Assembly (NCBI RefSeq): GCF_018342065.1
Contig: NZ_JAFDOE010000001.1
Coordinates: forward strand, 558,001 to 622,000
Source: Citrobacter sp. FP75
GTDB lineage: Bacteria; Pseudomonadota; Gammaproteobacteria; Enterobacterales; Enterobacteriaceae
Length of the DNA: 64,000 bases
Reading direction: 5' to 3'
This document shows positions 9,238 through 17,404 of this stretch, piece by piece (the stretch's first letter is position 1; every line of letters starts with the position of its first letter). The position numbers were made by a program, and so were the translations under genes. The notes below the pieces were generated by a model that made no database searches, was not told the DNA's origin, and saw only the letters and a program-made list of their open reading frames with translations.

Positions 9238-9501
9238 TCAGGCGAACAGATTCGCATTCTCTTTTGCCCATGCTTCAAAATCCGTGCAGCCGCCGATGTG
9301 TTTCTGATCGACGAAAATCTGCGGAACGGTCTCGACCGGCTTACCCACAGTCTTTTCCAGATCGGCTTTTGAGATCCCTTCGGCATGGATATCAATGTAG
9401 CGGAAGTTAAAATCTTCATGCTCATTGCTTAATTTTTCTGCTAATTCTTTTGCGCGCACGCAATATGGGCATCCTGGGCGACCAAAAATAACAGCAAACA
9501 T
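9238..9501 (-). CDS. grxA: Glutaredoxin 1
   Basis: Cytoplasmic glutathione-dependent disulfide reductase; it serves ribonucleotide reductase and returns OxyR to the reduced form. The 87-residue protein has the redox site CPYC at residues 11-14, the cis-proline TVPQ motif and the glutathione-binding GG-TD motif. In this last motif it reads GGCTD where E. coli has GGYTD, giving a third cysteine near the glutathione site. The C-terminus is two residues longer than in E. coli. A strong GAGGAGAGAGAG ribosome-binding region precedes the ATG. In E. coli it is an OxyR target; I could not pick out a convincing OxyR site here. Confidence 0.95.
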   Translation of the reverse strand: MFAVIFGRPGCPYCVRAKELAEKLSNEHEDFNFRYIDIHAEGISKADLEKTVGKPVETVPQIFVDQKHIGGCTDFEAWAKENANLFA

Positions 9502-9673
9502 CTCTCTCTCCTCGAACTTATCAGGCCAGATGGCGTATACCTGTATGATGCCGCGATTTATGCCGGATGAAAAGCAGGTTCGGCCTGTTGCTTTGATACA
9601 TCTACCCTATATCTGTTAAACATGAGAACCCGGAACGTTTTATACTACGTGCCACTTCGCCGGGAGGCCGCGT

Positions 9674-9964
9674 ATGCGCACTGTGGGTGTGTTACCTAAA
9701 AGCGTATTGATTCTGGAAACGATCGGTATGGTGTCGTTAGCGCTGGCGCTGCTGTCGCTCAACGATTACCTCACTTTACCCGCGCCGCTTAACAGCCCGT
9801 TGGCCTGTGTGGTGATGATTTTTCTGGGCGTATTGCTGATGCTTCCCGCCGCGGTGTTATTAATGTGGCGCGTGGCGCAACTGTTGGCGCCGCAACTGAT
9901 GTCACGAACATCCGACGTTTCTTCCCGTTCAGCCAGAGAAAAAAGAGATGACTCCAACCATTGA
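9674..9964 (+). CDS. ybjC: Small membrane protein YbjC
   Basis: A 96-residue protein with two hydrophobic segments (about 12-30 and 45-68) and a charged C-terminal tail, matching E. coli YbjC, function unknown. It precedes nfsA and overlaps it by 17 bp, so the two form an operon. In E. coli this operon is induced by SoxS/MarA. The ribosome-binding site GGGAGG lies 7 bp before the ATG, and a TATACT -10-like element lies at 9641-9646. Confidence 0.88.
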   Translation: MRTVGVLPKSVLILETIGMVSLALALLSLNDYLTLPAPLNSPLACVVMIFLGVLLMLPAAVLLMWRVAQLLAPQLMSRTSDVSSRSAREKRDDSNH

Positions 9965-10670
9965 TTTACTTCGTAGCCACCGTTCCATTCGCCATTTCAC
10001 CGATGCGTTGATTTCGGATGCGCAGCGTGAGGCTATTATTGCTGCCGCGCAAGGCACGTCGAGTTCCAGTTTTTTACAGTGCAGCACGATAATTCGGGTG
10101 ACAGATAAGGCCCTGCGTGAGTCGCTGGTTACGCTGTCGGGTGGACAAAAACATGTGGCGCAGGCCGCCGAATTCTGGGTGTTTTGCGCCGATTTTAACC
10201 GTCACTTACAGATTTGCCCTGATGCACAACTGGGTCTGGCAGAACAACTGCTGCTGGGCGTGGTTGACACGGCGATGATGGCGCAAAATGCGCTGACCGC
10301 CGCAGAATCGCTGGGGCTTGGCGGCGTGTTTATTGGCGGGCTGCGCAACAATATCGAGTCGGTGACTGAGTTACTGAAACTGCCGCAGCATGTTCTGCCG
10401 CTGTTTGGCCTGTGCCTCGGTTGGCCTGCAGATAACCCGGATATCAAACCGCGATTGCCTGCTGCTATTGTGGTGCATGAAAATCAATACCAGCCGCTCA
10501 ATAATGACGCTCTGGCGCAATATGATGAGCAGCTTGCACAGTATTACCTGACCCGTGGTAGCAACACCCGTCGCGATACCTGGAGCGATCATATCCGCCG
10601 TACTATCATCAAAGAAAATCGACCCTTTATCCTGGAATATTTGCATAAACAGGGATGGGCTACGCGCTAA
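9948..10670 (+). CDS. nfsA: Oxygen-insensitive NADPH nitroreductase NfsA
   Basis: FMN flavoprotein that reduces nitroaromatics and quinones by two-electron steps using NADPH; it is the main activator of nitrofuran drugs in enterobacteria. The protein is 240 residues, the full family length, with the N-terminal FMN-binding segment [11 protein letters not shown] and the C-terminal arginine-rich region [12 protein letters not shown] that contributes to NADPH specificity. It overlaps the end of ybjC and is followed 59 bp later by rimK. The sequence is intact, so a susceptible-type allele is expected. Confidence 0.96.
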   Translation: MTPTIDLLRSHRSIRHFTDALISDAQREAIIAAAQGTSSSSFLQCSTIIRVTDKALRESLVTLSGGQKHVAQAAEFWVFCADFNRHLQICPDAQLGLAEQLLLGVVDTAMMAQNALTAAESLGLGGVFIGGLRNNIESVTELLKLPQHVLPLFGLCLGWPADNPDIKPRLPAAIVVHENQYQPLNNDALAQYDEQLAQYYLTRGSNTRRDTWSDHIRRTIIKENRPFILEYLHKQGWATR

Positions 10671-10729
10671 AGATTATAACCCGGTGTATGATACGCCGGC
10701 TTTTAGCTGGTCTTTCAGAGAGGTGCAGG

Positions 10730-11632
10730 GTGAAAATTGCCATTTTGTCCCGGGATGGAACGCTCTATTCTTGTAAGCGCCTGCGTGAGGCGGCGATGCA
10801 GCGCGGTCACCTGGTTGAAATTATCGATCCCCTTTCTTGCTATATGAACATCAGCCCGGCGGCGTCTTCGATTCATTACAAGGGCCGCCAGCTCCCCCAT
10901 TTCGACGCGGTCATCCCAAGAATAGGTTCGGCGATTACCTTTTACGGTACGGCGGCATTGCGCCAGTTTGAGATGTTAGGTAGCTATCCGTTGAATGAGT
11001 CGGTGGCGATCACCCGCGCGCGCGATAAGCTGCGTTCGTTGCAGCTGCTGGCACGCCAGGGAATTGATTTGCCCATCACCGGAATCGCGCATTCACCTGA
11101 CGACACCAGTGACATGATTGATATGGTCGGCGGCGCGCCGCTGGTGGTGAAGCTGGTGGAAGGCACGCAGGGCATCGGTGTCGTGCTGGCCGAAACGCGT
11201 CAGGCTGCGGAGAGCGTCGTGGATGCGTTTCGTGGGCTGAACGCGCACATTCTGGTTCAGGAATATATTGCAGAGGCGAAAGGGCGGGATATTCGCTGCT
11301 TTGTCGTGGGAGACGAAGTGGTGGCCGCCATTGAGCGTCGGGCAAAAGAAGGCGATTTTCGCTCCAATCTTCATCGTGGCGGCGTTGCCAGTATTGCAAA
11401 TATTACACCGCGTGAAAGAGACATCGCGATCAAGGCCGCCCGGACCATGGGCCTGGATGTCGCGGGGGTTGATATCCTGCGTGCAGACCGTGGGCCGCTG
11501 GTCATGGAAGTTAACGCCTCTCCGGGGCTGGAAGGCGTGGAGAAAACCACGGGGATTGATATTGCTGCGCGGATGATCCAGTGGATCGAACGCCATGCTA
11601 CACCTGAATTCTGTCTTAAAATCGGCGGCTAA
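10730..11632 (+). CDS. rimK: Ribosomal protein S6 glutamate ligase RimK
   Basis: ATP-grasp ligase that adds glutamate residues to the C-terminus of ribosomal protein S6; it can also make poly-alpha-glutamate. The 300-residue product has the RimK N-terminal domain ([14 protein letters not shown]), the ATP-grasp core with [14 protein letters not shown], and the metal-binding motif [10 protein letters not shown] near residue 260. The GTG at 10730 matches the family start and follows GAGAGGTGCAGG; an in-frame ATG 25 codons upstream would overlap the end of nfsA. It is probably co-transcribed with nfsA and ybjN. Confidence 0.95.
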   Translation: MKIAILSRDGTLYSCKRLREAAMQRGHLVEIIDPLSCYMNISPAASSIHYKGRQLPHFDAVIPRIGSAITFYGTAALRQFEMLGSYPLNESVAITRARDKLRSLQLLARQGIDLPITGIAHSPDDTSDMIDMVGGAPLVVKLVEGTQGIGVVLAETRQAAESVVDAFRGLNAHILVQEYIAEAKGRDIRCFVVGDEVVAAIERRAKEGDFRSNLHRGGVASIANITPRERDIAIKAARTMGLDVAGVDILRADRGPLVMEVNASPGLEGVEKTTGIDIAARMIQWIERHATPEFCLKIGG

Positions 11633-11722
11633 ACGCAATATCGATTGCGATCGTGGTATGACGCAGTCTTTTTGCGTAAGCTGTGCCGGTAATTTTTTCA
11701 TCGAAAGAGGTCGCACATTATT

Positions 11723-12199
11723 ATGACATCACTGGTCGTTCCTACTCTGGATACGTTGCGTCAATGGCTCGACGACCTGGGCATGAGTTTTTTTGAATGC
11801 GATACCTGTCAGGCGCTGCATTTACCTCACATGCAAAACTTCGACGGCATCTTTGATGCGAAAATTGATTTGGTGGATAACGTGATTCTGTTTTCTGCGA
11901 TGGCGGAAGTCAGGCCATCTGCGTTGCTGCCGCTTGCCGCCGATCTGTCGTCCATAAATGCCAGTTCACTGACGGTGAAAGCGTTTCTGGATATGCAGGA
12001 TGATAATCTGCCAAAGCTGGTGGTTTGCCAGTCTTTATACGTGGTGCCGGGCGTCACGTTTGAGCAGTTTGAATGGTTTGTTCGTCAGAGCGAAGAACAG
12101 ATATCCATGGTGATCCTTGAAGCCGGGGCGCATCAGCTGTTATTTAACGCCGAAGAAGATGTGCAAAACGGTAGCACTGAGACTCACTTCCTCCATTAA
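11723..12199 (+). CDS. ybjN: YbjN domain protein
   Basis: A 158-residue acidic cytoplasmic protein of the YbjN family, whose fold resembles type III secretion chaperones. In E. coli and Erwinia relatives YbjN affects motility, exopolysaccharide and stress responses, but no biochemical activity is known. The sequence follows the family throughout, with no signal peptide or membrane segment. It lies 90 bp after rimK and ends before a terminator-like hairpin. Confidence 0.9.
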   Translation: MTSLVVPTLDTLRQWLDDLGMSFFECDTCQALHLPHMQNFDGIFDAKIDLVDNVILFSAMAEVRPSALLPLAADLSSINASSLTVKAFLDMQDDNLPKLVVCQSLYVVPGVTFEQFEWFVRQSEEQISMVILEAGAHQLLFNAEEDVQNGSTETHFLH

Positions 12200-12225
12200 T
12201 ACTTCCTGAACCATGATGCCAATAG

Positions 12226-12250
12226 CGCAGCCGCTGCCAGAGCGGTTGCG
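12226..12250 (+). terminator. Probable ybjN terminator
   Basis: 10-bp stem CGCAGCCGCT / AGCGGTTGCG (one G-T pair) with a 5-nt loop, 27 bp after the ybjN stop. A T5 run follows only about 10 nt later, so it is not a textbook terminator. Confidence 0.5.
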
Positions 12251-12508
12251 TATTACCCTATTTTTATTCTGCATTTAACCTTTCATTAAAGAATTATTCA
12301 CTTCCAATCTGCACCTTCCGCTTTATGTCATAGACAAAACCTGCATAAAAAATTGATAAAAGACGTTTTTTTAACTGGGCTATATCCTCGAATCCTGGCT
12401 AAAGTTATTCTGGCGAGGCTTATAAACGTCATCCTTCAATTACTCCCTTGTGGGCTGCATGCAGCCGCAATGCATGTTGAATGATTTGCGGTTATCAGCG
12501 AGCCATAG

Positions 12509-12523
12509 TGGCGCAGGGGAAGC
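12509..12523 (+). promoter_or_regulatory. Weak sigma-54-like element upstream of potF
   Basis: TGGCGCAGGGGAAGC has the GG and GC dinucleotides at the correct 10-bp spacing for a sigma-54 promoter, but the TT of TTGC is replaced by AA. potFGHI is reported to respond to nitrogen limitation in E. coli, which is why it was considered. The match is weak. Confidence 0.25.
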
Positions 12524-12592
12524 ATCTCTTTTCATCTGCGTTGAATGAAAGAATATGCACGTTTCTTGCATATCGTAGAGTGTGACTTTTTT

Positions 12593-12610
12593 GTTCGTTT
12601 GTTAACGAAC
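12593..12610. repeat. Dyad immediately upstream of potF
   Basis: GTTCGTT-TGTT-AACGAAC, perfect 7-bp arms around 4 bp, 19 bp before the potF ATG. It could be an operator or a hairpin in the 5' leader that affects ribosome access. No specific regulator can be named. Confidence 0.55.
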
Positions 12611-12629
12611 TTTCAGAAGGAAAGAGATT

Positions 12630-13742
12630 ATGACCGCCTTAAATAAAAAATGGTTATCAGGCCTGGTTGCGGGTGCTCTGATGTCCATCTCTGCCGGCAC
12701 GCTCGCTGCTGAACAAAAAACGCTGCATATATATAACTGGTCTGATTATATCGCCCCGGATACAGTGGCTAATTTTGAAAAAGAGACCGGGATTAAAGTC
12801 GTTTATGACGTATTCGATTCCAATGAAGTGTTGGAAGGTAAGCTCATGGCGGGCAGCACCGGTTTTGACCTTGTCGTTCCTTCCGCCAGTTTCCTTGAGC
12901 GTCAGCTTACTGCGGGTGTATTCCAGCCGCTGGATAAAAGCAAACTGCCGGACTGGAAAAACCTCGACCCCGAACTGCTGAAACTGGTCGCGAAACACGA
13001 TCCTGACAACAAGTTTGCGATGCCGTATATGTGGGCAACCACCGGTATTGGTTACAACGTGGATAAAGTTAAAGCGGTGCTGGGGCCGGATGCGCCGGTC
13101 GACAGCTGGGATCTGATCCTGAAGCCGGAAAATCTGGAAAAACTCAAAAGCTGCGGCGTTTCTTTCCTCGATGCGCCCGAAGAGGTGTTTGCCACCGTGC
13201 TGAACTATTTGGGTAAAGACCCTAACAGCACCAAAGCGGACGATTACACCGGACCGGCAACCGACCTGCTGTTGAAACTGCGGCCGAATATTCGTTATTT
13301 CCACTCTTCTCAATACATTAACGATCTGGCAAACGGTGATACCTGCGTGGCCATCGGCTGGGCAGGGGACGTATGGCAGGCCGCTAATCGCGCTAAAGAA
13401 GCGAAAAATGGCGTCAATATTTCTTTCTCGATTCCAAAAGAAGGGGCGATGGCGTTCTTCGATGTTTTCGCCATGCCTGCGGATGCTAAAAACAAAGACG
13501 AAGCGTATCAGTTCCTCAACTACCTGCTGCGCCCGGATGTGATTGCCCATATTTCCGACCACGTGTTCTACGCCAATGCGAACAAAGAAGCGACGGCGCT
13601 GGTCAGCCCTGAAGTTCGTGACAATCCGGGTATTTATCCACCAGCCGATGTGCGAGCCAAACTGTTCACGCTGAAAGTACAGGATCCGAAGATTGATCGT
13701 GTCCGTACCCGCGCCTGGACCAAGGTGAAAAGCGGGAAATAA
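12630..13742 (+). CDS. potF: Putrescine-binding periplasmic protein PotF
   Basis: Periplasmic solute-binding subunit of the PotFGHI putrescine ABC importer. The 370-residue precursor has a signal peptide with predicted cleavage after residue 26 (SAGTLA/AEQK), then the polyamine-binding fold starting TLHIYNWSDYIAP, typical of PotD/PotF proteins. The ribosome-binding site AGAAGGAAAGAG lies just upstream. It is the first gene of the pot operon, and a strong hairpin follows before potG. This is consistent with higher output of the binding protein than of the membrane subunits. Confidence 0.97.
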   Translation: MTALNKKWLSGLVAGALMSISAGTLAAEQKTLHIYNWSDYIAPDTVANFEKETGIKVVYDVFDSNEVLEGKLMAGSTGFDLVVPSASFLERQLTAGVFQPLDKSKLPDWKNLDPELLKLVAKHDPDNKFAMPYMWATTGIGYNVDKVKAVLGPDAPVDSWDLILKPENLEKLKSCGVSFLDAPEEVFATVLNYLGKDPNSTKADDYTGPATDLLLKLRPNIRYFHSSQYINDLANGDTCVAIGWAGDVWQAANRAKEAKNGVNISFSIPKEGAMAFFDVFAMPADAKNKDEAYQFLNYLLRPDVIAHISDHVFYANANKEATALVSPEVRDNPGIYPPADVRAKLFTLKVQDPKIDRVRTRAWTKVKSGK

Positions 13743-13760
13743 CCCGCGCCAGGGACATGA

Positions 13761-13785
13761 CCCGGCGGCACGTGTGTCCGCCGGG
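13761..13785 (+). repeat. Intercistronic hairpin between potF and potG
   Basis: GC-rich stem CCCGGCGG / CCGCCGGG (8 bp) with a 9-nt loop and no T run, 19 bp after the potF stop. Such stems between a binding-protein gene and its permease genes usually protect the upstream mRNA from 3' decay; partial termination is also possible. Confidence 0.65.
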
Positions 13786-13879
13786 GCTACCGATCCCCGA
13801 GCACCAATAACCCGGCAATACGCACCATCATAGTGCGTTATTTGCACCGTTTCTTTGTTTTATGCCGGAGAGCACCCAA

Positions 13880-15013
13880 GTGAATGATGCGACCCCCCGC
13901 CCACAGGCGAAGACCCGTAAAGCGCTGACCCCGCTGCTTGAAATTCGCAATCTGACCAAGTCATTTGAGGGCCAGCACGCCGTCGATGACGTCAGCCTGA
14001 CTATCTACAAAGGTGAAATATTTGCCCTGCTGGGGGCGTCCGGTTGCGGCAAATCGACCCTGCTGCGCATGCTGGCGGGTTTTGAACTGCCGACCACCGG
14101 GCAAATCATGCTTGATGGCGTCGATTTAGCGCATGTCCCACCGTATCTGCGTCCGATTAATATGATGTTTCAGTCTTACGCGCTGTTTCCGCATATGACG
14201 GTGGAGCAGAACATTGCCTTTGGTCTTAAGCAGGACAAGTTGCCGAAAGCTGAAATTACCAGCCGCGTCAACGAGATGCTGGGCCTGGTGCATATGCAGG
14301 AATTTGCCAAACGTAAACCGCATCAGCTTTCCGGCGGTCAGCGTCAGCGTGTGGCACTGGCGCGTAGCCTGGCAAAACGACCTAAGCTGCTGCTGCTGGA
14401 TGAACCGATGGGAGCGCTGGACAAAAAGCTTCGTGACCGCATGCAACTGGAAGTGGTTGATATCCTCGAACGCGTCGGCGTGACCTGCGTGATGGTGACG
14501 CACGATCAGGAAGAGGCCATGACGATGGCGGGGCGGATTGCGATCATGAATCGGGGTAAGTTCGTGCAAATCGGCGAGCCTGAAGAGATCTATGAGCACC
14601 CGACCACCCGCTACAGTGCAGAATTTATCGGCTCGGTAAACGTATTTGAGGGGTTGCTAAAAGATCGTCAGGAAGATGGTCTGGTCATCGACTCGCCGGG
14701 GCTGGTTCATCCGCTGAAAGTCGATGCCGATGCCTCTATCGTTGATAACGTTCCGGTGTATGTCGCGCTGCGCCCGGAAAAAATTATGCTCTGTGAGGCA
14801 CCACCGGCAGACGGCTATAACTTTGCGGTAGGGGAAGTGGTGCATATTGCCTACCTCGGCGATTTGTCTGTTTACCACGTACGTTTAAAAAGCGGCCAGA
14901 TGTTGAGCGCCCAGCTACAAAACGAACATCGCTATCGCAAGGGATTACCGACCTGGGGCGATGAGGTGCGTTTGTGTTGGGATGCGGACAGTTGTGTAGT
15001 GTTGACGGTTTAA
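13880..15013 (+). CDS. potG: Putrescine importer ATPase PotG
   Basis: Cytoplasmic ATP-binding subunit of the putrescine importer. Walker A GASGCGKST is at residues 52-60, the ABC signature LSGGQ at 150-154 and Walker B LLLDEP around 171-176, followed by the H-loop VTHDQEEA. The C-terminus carries the TOBE regulatory domain usual in this family. The GTG at 13880 is preferred over an in-frame ATG at 13862: it follows CGGAGAG at good spacing and gives 377 residues, as in E. coli. potH starts 9 bp downstream. Confidence 0.95.
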   Translation: MNDATPRPQAKTRKALTPLLEIRNLTKSFEGQHAVDDVSLTIYKGEIFALLGASGCGKSTLLRMLAGFELPTTGQIMLDGVDLAHVPPYLRPINMMFQSYALFPHMTVEQNIAFGLKQDKLPKAEITSRVNEMLGLVHMQEFAKRKPHQLSGGQRQRVALARSLAKRPKLLLLDEPMGALDKKLRDRMQLEVVDILERVGVTCVMVTHDQEEAMTMAGRIAIMNRGKFVQIGEPEEIYEHPTTRYSAEFIGSVNVFEGLLKDRQEDGLVIDSPGLVHPLKVDADASIVDNVPVYVALRPEKIMLCEAPPADGYNFAVGEVVHIAYLGDLSVYHVRLKSGQMLSAQLQNEHRYRKGLPTWGDEVRLCWDADSCVVLTV

Positions 15014-15022
15014 GGAGCGAAA

Positions 15023-15976
15023 ATGAGTACACTTGAACCTCCGGCACGCGTAGGCAAAGCGAGCCGTTTCACGCTGTATATGTCGCGGATGCAGATGAAG
15101 CACGGGCGCAAGATCGTGATTGCGCTGCCGTATGTCTGGCTGATTCTGCTGTTTTTGCTACCGTTTTTAATCGTCTTTAAGATCTCTTTGTCTGAGATGG
15201 CGCGGGCTATCCCCCCATATTCCGATCTCGTCTCATGGGCAGACGATCAGCTCGCCATTACGCTCAATTTAGGCAACTTCTTGCAGCTGACGGCCGATCC
15301 GCTGTATGTCGATGCTTATCTTCAGTCATTGCAGGTGGCGGGGATTTCGACGATCTGCTGCCTGCTGCTGGGGTATCCGCTGGCATGGGCCGTGGCGCAC
15401 AGCAAACCGTCAACGCGTAATATCCTGCTGTTGCTGGTGATCCTGCCGTCCTGGACGTCGTTTTTGATCCGCGTATATGCGTGGATGGGGATCCTGAAAA
15501 ATAACGGCATCCTGAATAATTTTCTAATGTGGCTGGGGGTTATCGATCAGCCGCTGACGATCCTGCACACTAATCTGGCGGTCTATATCGGTATTGTGTA
15601 CGCCTATCTGCCGTTTATGGTGCTGCCTATCTACACCGCGCTGACGCGTATTGACTATTCGCTGGTGGAAGCGGCGCTGGATCTCGGGGCCCGGCCTTTG
15701 AAAACCTTCTTTAGCGTGATTGTGCCGTTGACCAAAGGTGGGATTATCGCCGGGTCAATGCTGGTGTTTATCCCGGCGGTCGGGGAGTTTGTTATCCCTG
15801 AACTGCTGGGTGGCCCGGACAGCATCATGATTGGCCGCGTGCTGTGGCAGGAGTTTTTCAATAACCGCGACTGGCCGGTGGCGTCTGCCGTAGCGATTAT
15901 TATGCTGCTGTTACTGATTGTGCCGATCATGTGGTTCCATAAATATCAGCAAAAAAGCGTGGGGGAACACGGATGA
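15023..15976 (+). CDS. potH: Putrescine importer permease PotH
   Basis: One of two inner-membrane permease subunits of PotFGHI, 317 residues with six predicted membrane helices after a cytoplasmic N-terminal extension. The EAA loop that contacts the ATPase reads EAALDLGARPLKTFFSVIVP. Ribosome-binding site AAGGAGCG precedes the ATG. Its last 4 bp overlap potI (ATGA), so translation of the two permeases is coupled. Confidence 0.97.
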   Translation: MSTLEPPARVGKASRFTLYMSRMQMKHGRKIVIALPYVWLILLFLLPFLIVFKISLSEMARAIPPYSDLVSWADDQLAITLNLGNFLQLTADPLYVDAYLQSLQVAGISTICCLLLGYPLAWAVAHSKPSTRNILLLLVILPSWTSFLIRVYAWMGILKNNGILNNFLMWLGVIDQPLTILHTNLAVYIGIVYAYLPFMVLPIYTALTRIDYSLVEAALDLGARPLKTFFSVIVPLTKGGIIAGSMLVFIPAVGEFVIPELLGGPDSIMIGRVLWQEFFNNRDWPVASAVAIIMLLLLIVPIMWFHKYQQKSVGEHG

Positions 15977-16818
15977 ATAACTTACCGGTCGTTCGCTCGC
16001 CGTGGCGCATTTTTATCCTGGTGGTGGGGTTCACTTTCCTGTACGCGCCGATGCTGATGCTGGTTATCTATTCGTTTAACAGCTCTAAACTGGTGACGGT
16101 CTGGGCAGGGTGGTCAACGCGCTGGTACGGAGAACTGTTGCACGATACTGCGATGATAAGCGCCGTTGGCATGAGTTTAACCATTGCAGCCTGTGCGGCG
16201 ACGATGGCGGCGATCCTGGGCACGATTGCTGCCGTGGTGCTGGTGCGTTTTGGCCGTTTCCGTGGATCGAATGGTTTTGCCTTTATGATCACCGCGCCGC
16301 TGGTTATGCCGGATGTCATCACCGGGTTATCGCTGTTGTTGTTGTTTGTCGCCATGGCACATGCCATTGGCTGGCCGGCAGATCGCGGGATGTTGACCAT
16401 CTGGCTGGCGCACGTCACCTTCTGTACGGCGTATGTGGCGGTTGTTATCTCCTCGCGTTTACGCGAACTGGATCACTCCATCGAGGAAGCGGCAATGGAT
16501 CTTGGCGCCACGCCGCTGAAGGTGTTTTTTGTTATCACGCTGCCGATGATTATGCCCGCGGTGATTTCCGGCTGGCTGTTGGCTTTCACGCTGTCGCTTG
16601 ACGACCTGGTGATCGCCAGTTTTGTTTCCGGTCCTGGGTCGACGACGCTGCCGATGCTGGTGTTCTCCAGTGTACGCATGGGGGTTAATCCGGAGATCAA
16701 CGCCCTGGCTACGCTTATACTTGGCGTGGTCGGAATTATCGGATTTATCGCGTGGTATCTGATGGCCCGGACAGAAAAGCAGCGGTTGCGCGATATCCAG
16801 CGTGCAAGACGCGGCTGA
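15973..16818 (+). CDS. potI: Putrescine importer permease PotI
   Basis: Second permease subunit of PotFGHI, 281 residues, six predicted membrane helices, with the EAA motif EEAAMDLGATPLKVFFVITLP. It starts inside the last codons of potH and ends the transporter operon; ybjO follows 72 bp later on the same strand. Together with PotH it forms the membrane channel for putrescine. Confidence 0.97.
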   Translation: MNNLPVVRSPWRIFILVVGFTFLYAPMLMLVIYSFNSSKLVTVWAGWSTRWYGELLHDTAMISAVGMSLTIAACAATMAAILGTIAAVVLVRFGRFRGSNGFAFMITAPLVMPDVITGLSLLLLFVAMAHAIGWPADRGMLTIWLAHVTFCTAYVAVVISSRLRELDHSIEEAAMDLGATPLKVFFVITLPMIMPAVISGWLLAFTLSLDDLVIASFVSGPGSTTLPMLVFSSVRMGVNPEINALATLILGVVGIIGFIAWYLMARTEKQRLRDIQRARRG

Positions 16819-16890
16819 AAAAACTAAAATCTGCCAACCTCTACTCGGTGCAGCACGTGGCGCTGCGCCGTTTTCACGGAAGACGACGCG

Positions 16891-17364
16891 TTGGGATTTT
16901 TTAAGAAATCATCCACATCACATGCTCGCTTAAACGTCCCTGCTTTGGTGCAGGTGGCGGCGCTCGCTATTATTATGATCCGCGGTCTCGATCTGTTGAT
17001 GATTTTTAACACGCTAGGCGTGCGTGGGACGATCGCGTTCATTCACCGTAGCGTGCAGACCTGGGATTTGACGCTGGTGTTTTTAAGCAGTCTGATGCTG
17101 GTCTTTATCGAAATTTACTGTGCCTTTTCGTTAGTAAAAGGGCGTAACTGGGCGCGCTGGATTTATCTGTTCACCCAGGTGGTGGCCTCCGGTTATTTGT
17201 GGGCGGCGTCGTTGGGTTATGGTTATCCTGAGTTGTTCAGTATTGCGGGCGAATCGAAGCGTGAAATTTTTCGCACGCTGGTGATGCAGAAATTACCGGA
17301 TATGCTGGTGCTGCTACTGTTGTTTGTTCCGGCGTCCAGTCGACGGTTCTTCCGTCTGCAATAA
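16891..17364 (+). CDS. ybjO: Inner-membrane protein YbjO, start uncertain
   Basis: Small membrane protein of 157 residues from the TTG at 16891, with four hydrophobic segments, matching E. coli YbjO; function unknown. The E. coli protein begins MEDETLGFF; here the same frame reads T-EDDALGFF with ACG (16876) where the initiator would be. The start has therefore either shifted to the TTG or is a rare ACG. GGAAG at 16878-16882 is at a usable distance from the TTG but overlaps the ACG frame start. No other in-frame start lies nearby upstream. Confidence 0.78.
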   Translation: MGFFKKSSTSHARLNVPALVQVAALAIIMIRGLDLLMIFNTLGVRGTIAFIHRSVQTWDLTLVFLSSLMLVFIEIYCAFSLVKGRNWARWIYLFTQVVASGYLWAASLGYGYPELFSIAGESKREIFRTLVMQKLPDMLVLLLLFVPASSRRFFRLQ

Positions 17365-17368
17365 TGTG

Positions 17369-17374
17369 TATAAT
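17369..17374 (+). promoter_or_regulatory. Possible -10 element for rlmC
   Basis: TATAAT 31 bp before the rlmC start, just after the ybjO stop. A matching -35 (GTTCTT at 17 bp) is poor, so the promoter is tentative. Confidence 0.35.
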
Positions 17375-17404
17375 CTTCGCCCCGGATAATTTGAAGGTTT
17401 TCGT

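Larger units (their letters stand above)
12200..12629. other. 430-bp gap between ybjN and potF
   Basis: No gene is evident. The gap holds the ybjN hairpin and, nearer potF, a 14-bp perfect palindrome GGCTGCATGCAGCC (12453-12466), an inverted repeat ATATGCA/TGCATAT (12553-12573) and a dyad GTTCGTT-TGTT-AACGAAC (12593-12610) just before the potF ribosome-binding site. The potF promoter must lie here. Confidence 0.6.

Noticed and set aside
9637-9655. A 19-bp match to the SoxS/MarA box on the minus strand just before ybjC
   Set aside because: The sequence fits the degenerate consensus fairly well, but it covers the likely -10 (TATACT, 9641-9646), where an activator site would not be expected. 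The true box was not identified.
9502-9673. Possible OxyR site in the grxA/ybjC gap
   Set aside because: Only partial ATAG-type matches (around GATATAGGGTAGATG on the minus strand); the four-part OxyR pattern is not met well enough to report.
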